This document shows positions 7,006-7,725 of a DNA stretch of 7,725 bases, in pieces. The translations under genes and the position numbers were made by a program. The stretch comes from Chloroflexota bacterium (GTDB lineage: Bacteria > Chloroflexota > Dehalococcoidia > JACQGW01), in NCBI GenBank assembly GCA_016199325.1, contig JACQGW010000016.1:1-7725 (forward strand), read 5' to 3'. Within the stretch, counting starts at the first letter, position 1. Every line of letters starts with the position of its first letter. The notes below the pieces were generated by a model that saw only the letters and a list, made by a program, of their open reading frames with translations, did no database searches and was not told where the DNA came from.

Positions 7006-7013
7006 GGCCGTCG

Positions 7014-7018
7014 CCTCC
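7014..7018 (-). promoter_or_regulatory. Ribosome binding site fixing the threonine synthase start
   Basis: The minus strand reads GGAGG followed by eight bases and the ATG at 7005, directly ahead of the zinc-ribbon coding sequence. The upstream in-frame ATG at 7170 would place 55 extra residues across the promoter. Confidence 0.8.
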
Positions 7019-7038
7019 GACACGAAAGATCGATCCCC

Positions 7039-7067
7039 AGGATACCGAGGGAGCGATCTCGTGTCAA
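7039..7067 (-). promoter_or_regulatory. Sigma70-type promoter of the threonine synthase gene
   Basis: On the minus strand a perfect TTGACA (7062-7067) is followed by exactly 17 bases and TATCCT (7039-7044, four of six matches to TATAAT). The expected start is near 7032, giving a leader of about 27 bases that includes the GGAGG site. The leader is too short for an attenuator or riboswitch. Confidence 0.75.
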
Positions 7068-7074
7068 CCGGGCC

Positions 7075-7090
7075 GCCGGCCGCGGCCGGC
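7075..7090. other. 16-base perfect GC palindrome in the divergent promoter region
   Basis: GCCGGCCGCGGCCGGC is its own reverse complement. It sits eight bases upstream of the threonine synthase -35 box and about 65 bases upstream of the TfoX-like gene's -10, between the two divergent promoters. It could be an operator, but with this base composition chance palindromes of G and C are not rare. Confidence 0.4.
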
Positions 7091-7152
7091 CGCTGCGGTT
7101 GAGAGTGGTTCGCCGATCGACGGGCTGGCCGGCGACCGGACGTGGCCTGCCG

Positions 7153-7161
7153 TGGTATCAT
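7153..7161 (+). promoter_or_regulatory. Extended -10 promoter of the TfoX-like gene
   Basis: TGGTATCAT combines the TGn extension with TATCAT (7156-7161), five of six matches to TATAAT. The expected start is near 7168, about 30 bases before the ATG at 7197. The base at the usual -35 position (CGACCG, 7133-7138) shows no match, as tolerated in extended -10 promoters. It shares the TGGTA core with the efflux promoter. Confidence 0.6.
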
Positions 7162-7196
7162 GGAGCGCAACGCTATGACGTGCGGGGGGAGATGCG

Positions 7197-7523
7197 ATGG
7201 CGGCAGATTCTGCCTTTCGGGATCGCGTGCTGGAGCTCCTGGCGCCGCTTGGGCTGGTCACAAGCCGGTCGATGTTCGGCGGATACGGGATCTTCGCCGA
7301 GTCGAGCATGTTCGCGCTTATCGCCGGTGAAGGGCTCTTCTTCAAGGTCGACGACACGAACCGCGCCCGCTACGAGGAAGCCGGCAGCAAGCAGTACCGG
7401 CCGATGCCCTACTATCGGGTGCCGGCCGACGTGCTGGAAGATGAGGACAGGCTGCTGGACTGGGCGCGCGTGTCCGTCGCGATTGCTCGGGCGGCGCCGA
7501 AGAAGAGGAGACGATGGGGGTAG
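7197..7523 (+). CDS. TfoX N-terminal-domain protein (stand-alone)
   Basis: 108 residues, the usual size of proteins made only of the TfoX/Sxy N-terminal domain (PF04993). Recognisable features are SRSMFGGYGIF (23-33, family core MFGGYGIY), the central beta-hairpin MFALIAGEGLFFKVDDTNRARYEEAGS (38-64), PMPYYRVPADVLED (69-82) and the closing helix LLDWARVSVAIARAA. In gamma-proteobacteria the full-length TfoX/Sxy protein activates competence genes with CRP, but that uses a second C-terminal domain that is absent here. The biochemical role of single-domain members is not established. The tail KKRRRWG is strongly basic. GGGGGGAG (7184-7191) gives a good ribosome site five bases before the ATG. It diverges from threonine synthase and is followed by the edge repeats, so it is probably a single-gene transcript. 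Confidence 0.88.
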   Translation: MAADSAFRDRVLELLAPLGLVTSRSMFGGYGIFAESSMFALIAGEGLFFKVDDTNRARYEEAGSKQYRPMPYYRVPADVLEDEDRLLDWARVSVAIARAAPKKRRRWG

Positions 7524-7570
7524 CAGACGGGCACTGTCATCAGGTGCTCTGGCGAACCCGCGCGACCGCC

Positions 7571-7610
7571 GTCATGCTGAGCCGCAGCGACGCATCTCCC
7601 CGGCCGTTCC
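7571..7610 (+). repeat. Half copy (left arm only) of the dispersed dyad repeat
   Basis: Forty bases beginning GTCATGCTGAGCCGCAGCGA match 7623-7662 with a single difference (C at 7591 against A at 7643), a direct repeat with a period of 52 bases. No matching right arm follows before the next copy, so this is either a duplicated left arm or an element that lost its right half. Confidence 0.85.
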
Positions 7611-7622
7611 CCGTCCCTCTCC

Positions 7623-7704
7623 GTCATGCTGAGCCGCAGCGAAGCATCTCCCCGGCCGTTCCTCGTTGGCTTCGGGGAGAGGGTTCGCTGCGGCTCAGCA
7701 TGAC
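7623..7704. repeat. Full copy of the dispersed dyad (hairpin) repeat
   Basis: The 21 bases 7623-7643 are the perfect reverse complement of 7684-7704. Inside, TCTCCCC (7647-7653) pairs with GGGGAGA (7674-7680), leaving a 20-base loop. The structure is the same as at 1-61, with a different loop. It lies 100 bases after the TfoX-like stop codon. There is no transposase and no clear target-site duplication in the visible flanks. It is best described as a REP- or MITE-like palindromic unit that may double as an mRNA 3' structure. The remaining bases 7705-7725 show only an A6 run (7717-7722). Confidence 0.85.
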
Positions 7705-7725
7705 AGGAGTCCACTGAAAAAAGGC

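Noticed and set aside
7006..7170. 55-residue N-terminal extension of threonine synthase
   Set aside because: The extension covers the TTGACA-17-TATCCT promoter, the palindrome and the expected transcription start, lacks conservation features, and the 7005 ATG has GGAGG eight bases upstream.
6124..7632. 502-codon plus-strand frame across threonine synthase and the TfoX-like gene
   Set aside because: Overlaps two genes with solid family motifs and shows no motif of its own.
7571..7704. CRISPR array
   Set aside because: Only two direct copies with a 12-base gap, plus an inverted arm; the dyad structure and the distant copy at 1-61 fit a dispersed palindromic repeat, and there are no cas genes.
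7412..7714. Minus-strand frame across the right-edge repeats
   Set aside because: Made of translated repeat sequence and antisense of the TfoX-like gene; no ribosome site or family motif.

Overview
This is a high-GC (roughly two-thirds G+C) bacterial chromosome window with four intact protein genes, two gene remnants and a family of dyad repeats at both edges. The GC content, the sigma70-type promoters with strong Shine-Dalgarno sites, and the GCCGCAGCGAAGCATCTC-type dispersed repeats resemble thermophilic or soil Chloroflexota (Thermomicrobia-like) genomes. That placement is inference from memory of such genomes; no marker gene here proves it.

Layout, left to right. Bases 1-61 hold one arm-loop-arm copy of the repeat. 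Bases 112-5270 carry a two-gene efflux operon on the minus strand: a lipoprotein periplasmic-adaptor (MFP/HlyD-type) subunit is transcribed first (5270 to 3444), then, after a 134-base spacer with a heptamer repeat, an RND (HAE1/AcrB-type) proton-driven exporter (3309 to 112). An extended -10 promoter lies about 50 bases upstream of the adaptor. No outer-membrane (TolC-type) gene and no local regulator gene are in the window.

Bases 5277-5775 contain no intact gene. They hold the efflux promoter and two decayed fragments that meet tail to tail: the C-terminal part of a HEPN-domain protein on the plus strand, and the N-terminal part of a small cyclic-nucleotide-binding-domain (CNBD) protein on the minus strand, broken near 5612-5617.

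Bases 5776-7005 (minus) encode a threonine-synthase-type PLP enzyme with an N-terminal zinc ribbon. It has a good TTGACA-17-TATCCT promoter that fixes its start. Diverging from it, 7197-7523 (plus) encodes a stand-alone TfoX N-terminal-domain protein with its own extended -10 promoter. The right edge (7571-7704) holds a half copy and a full copy of the edge repeat.

The efflux pair forms one functional unit. Threonine synthase and the TfoX-like protein share only a divergent promoter region. I do not see a convincing new multi-gene system. The observations most worth following are the repeat family whose inner stem shows a paired (compensatory) base change between two copies, the glycine-expanded substrate-path loops of the RND pump, the adaptor's collagen-like tail and cysteine pair, and the HEPN/CNBD scar.
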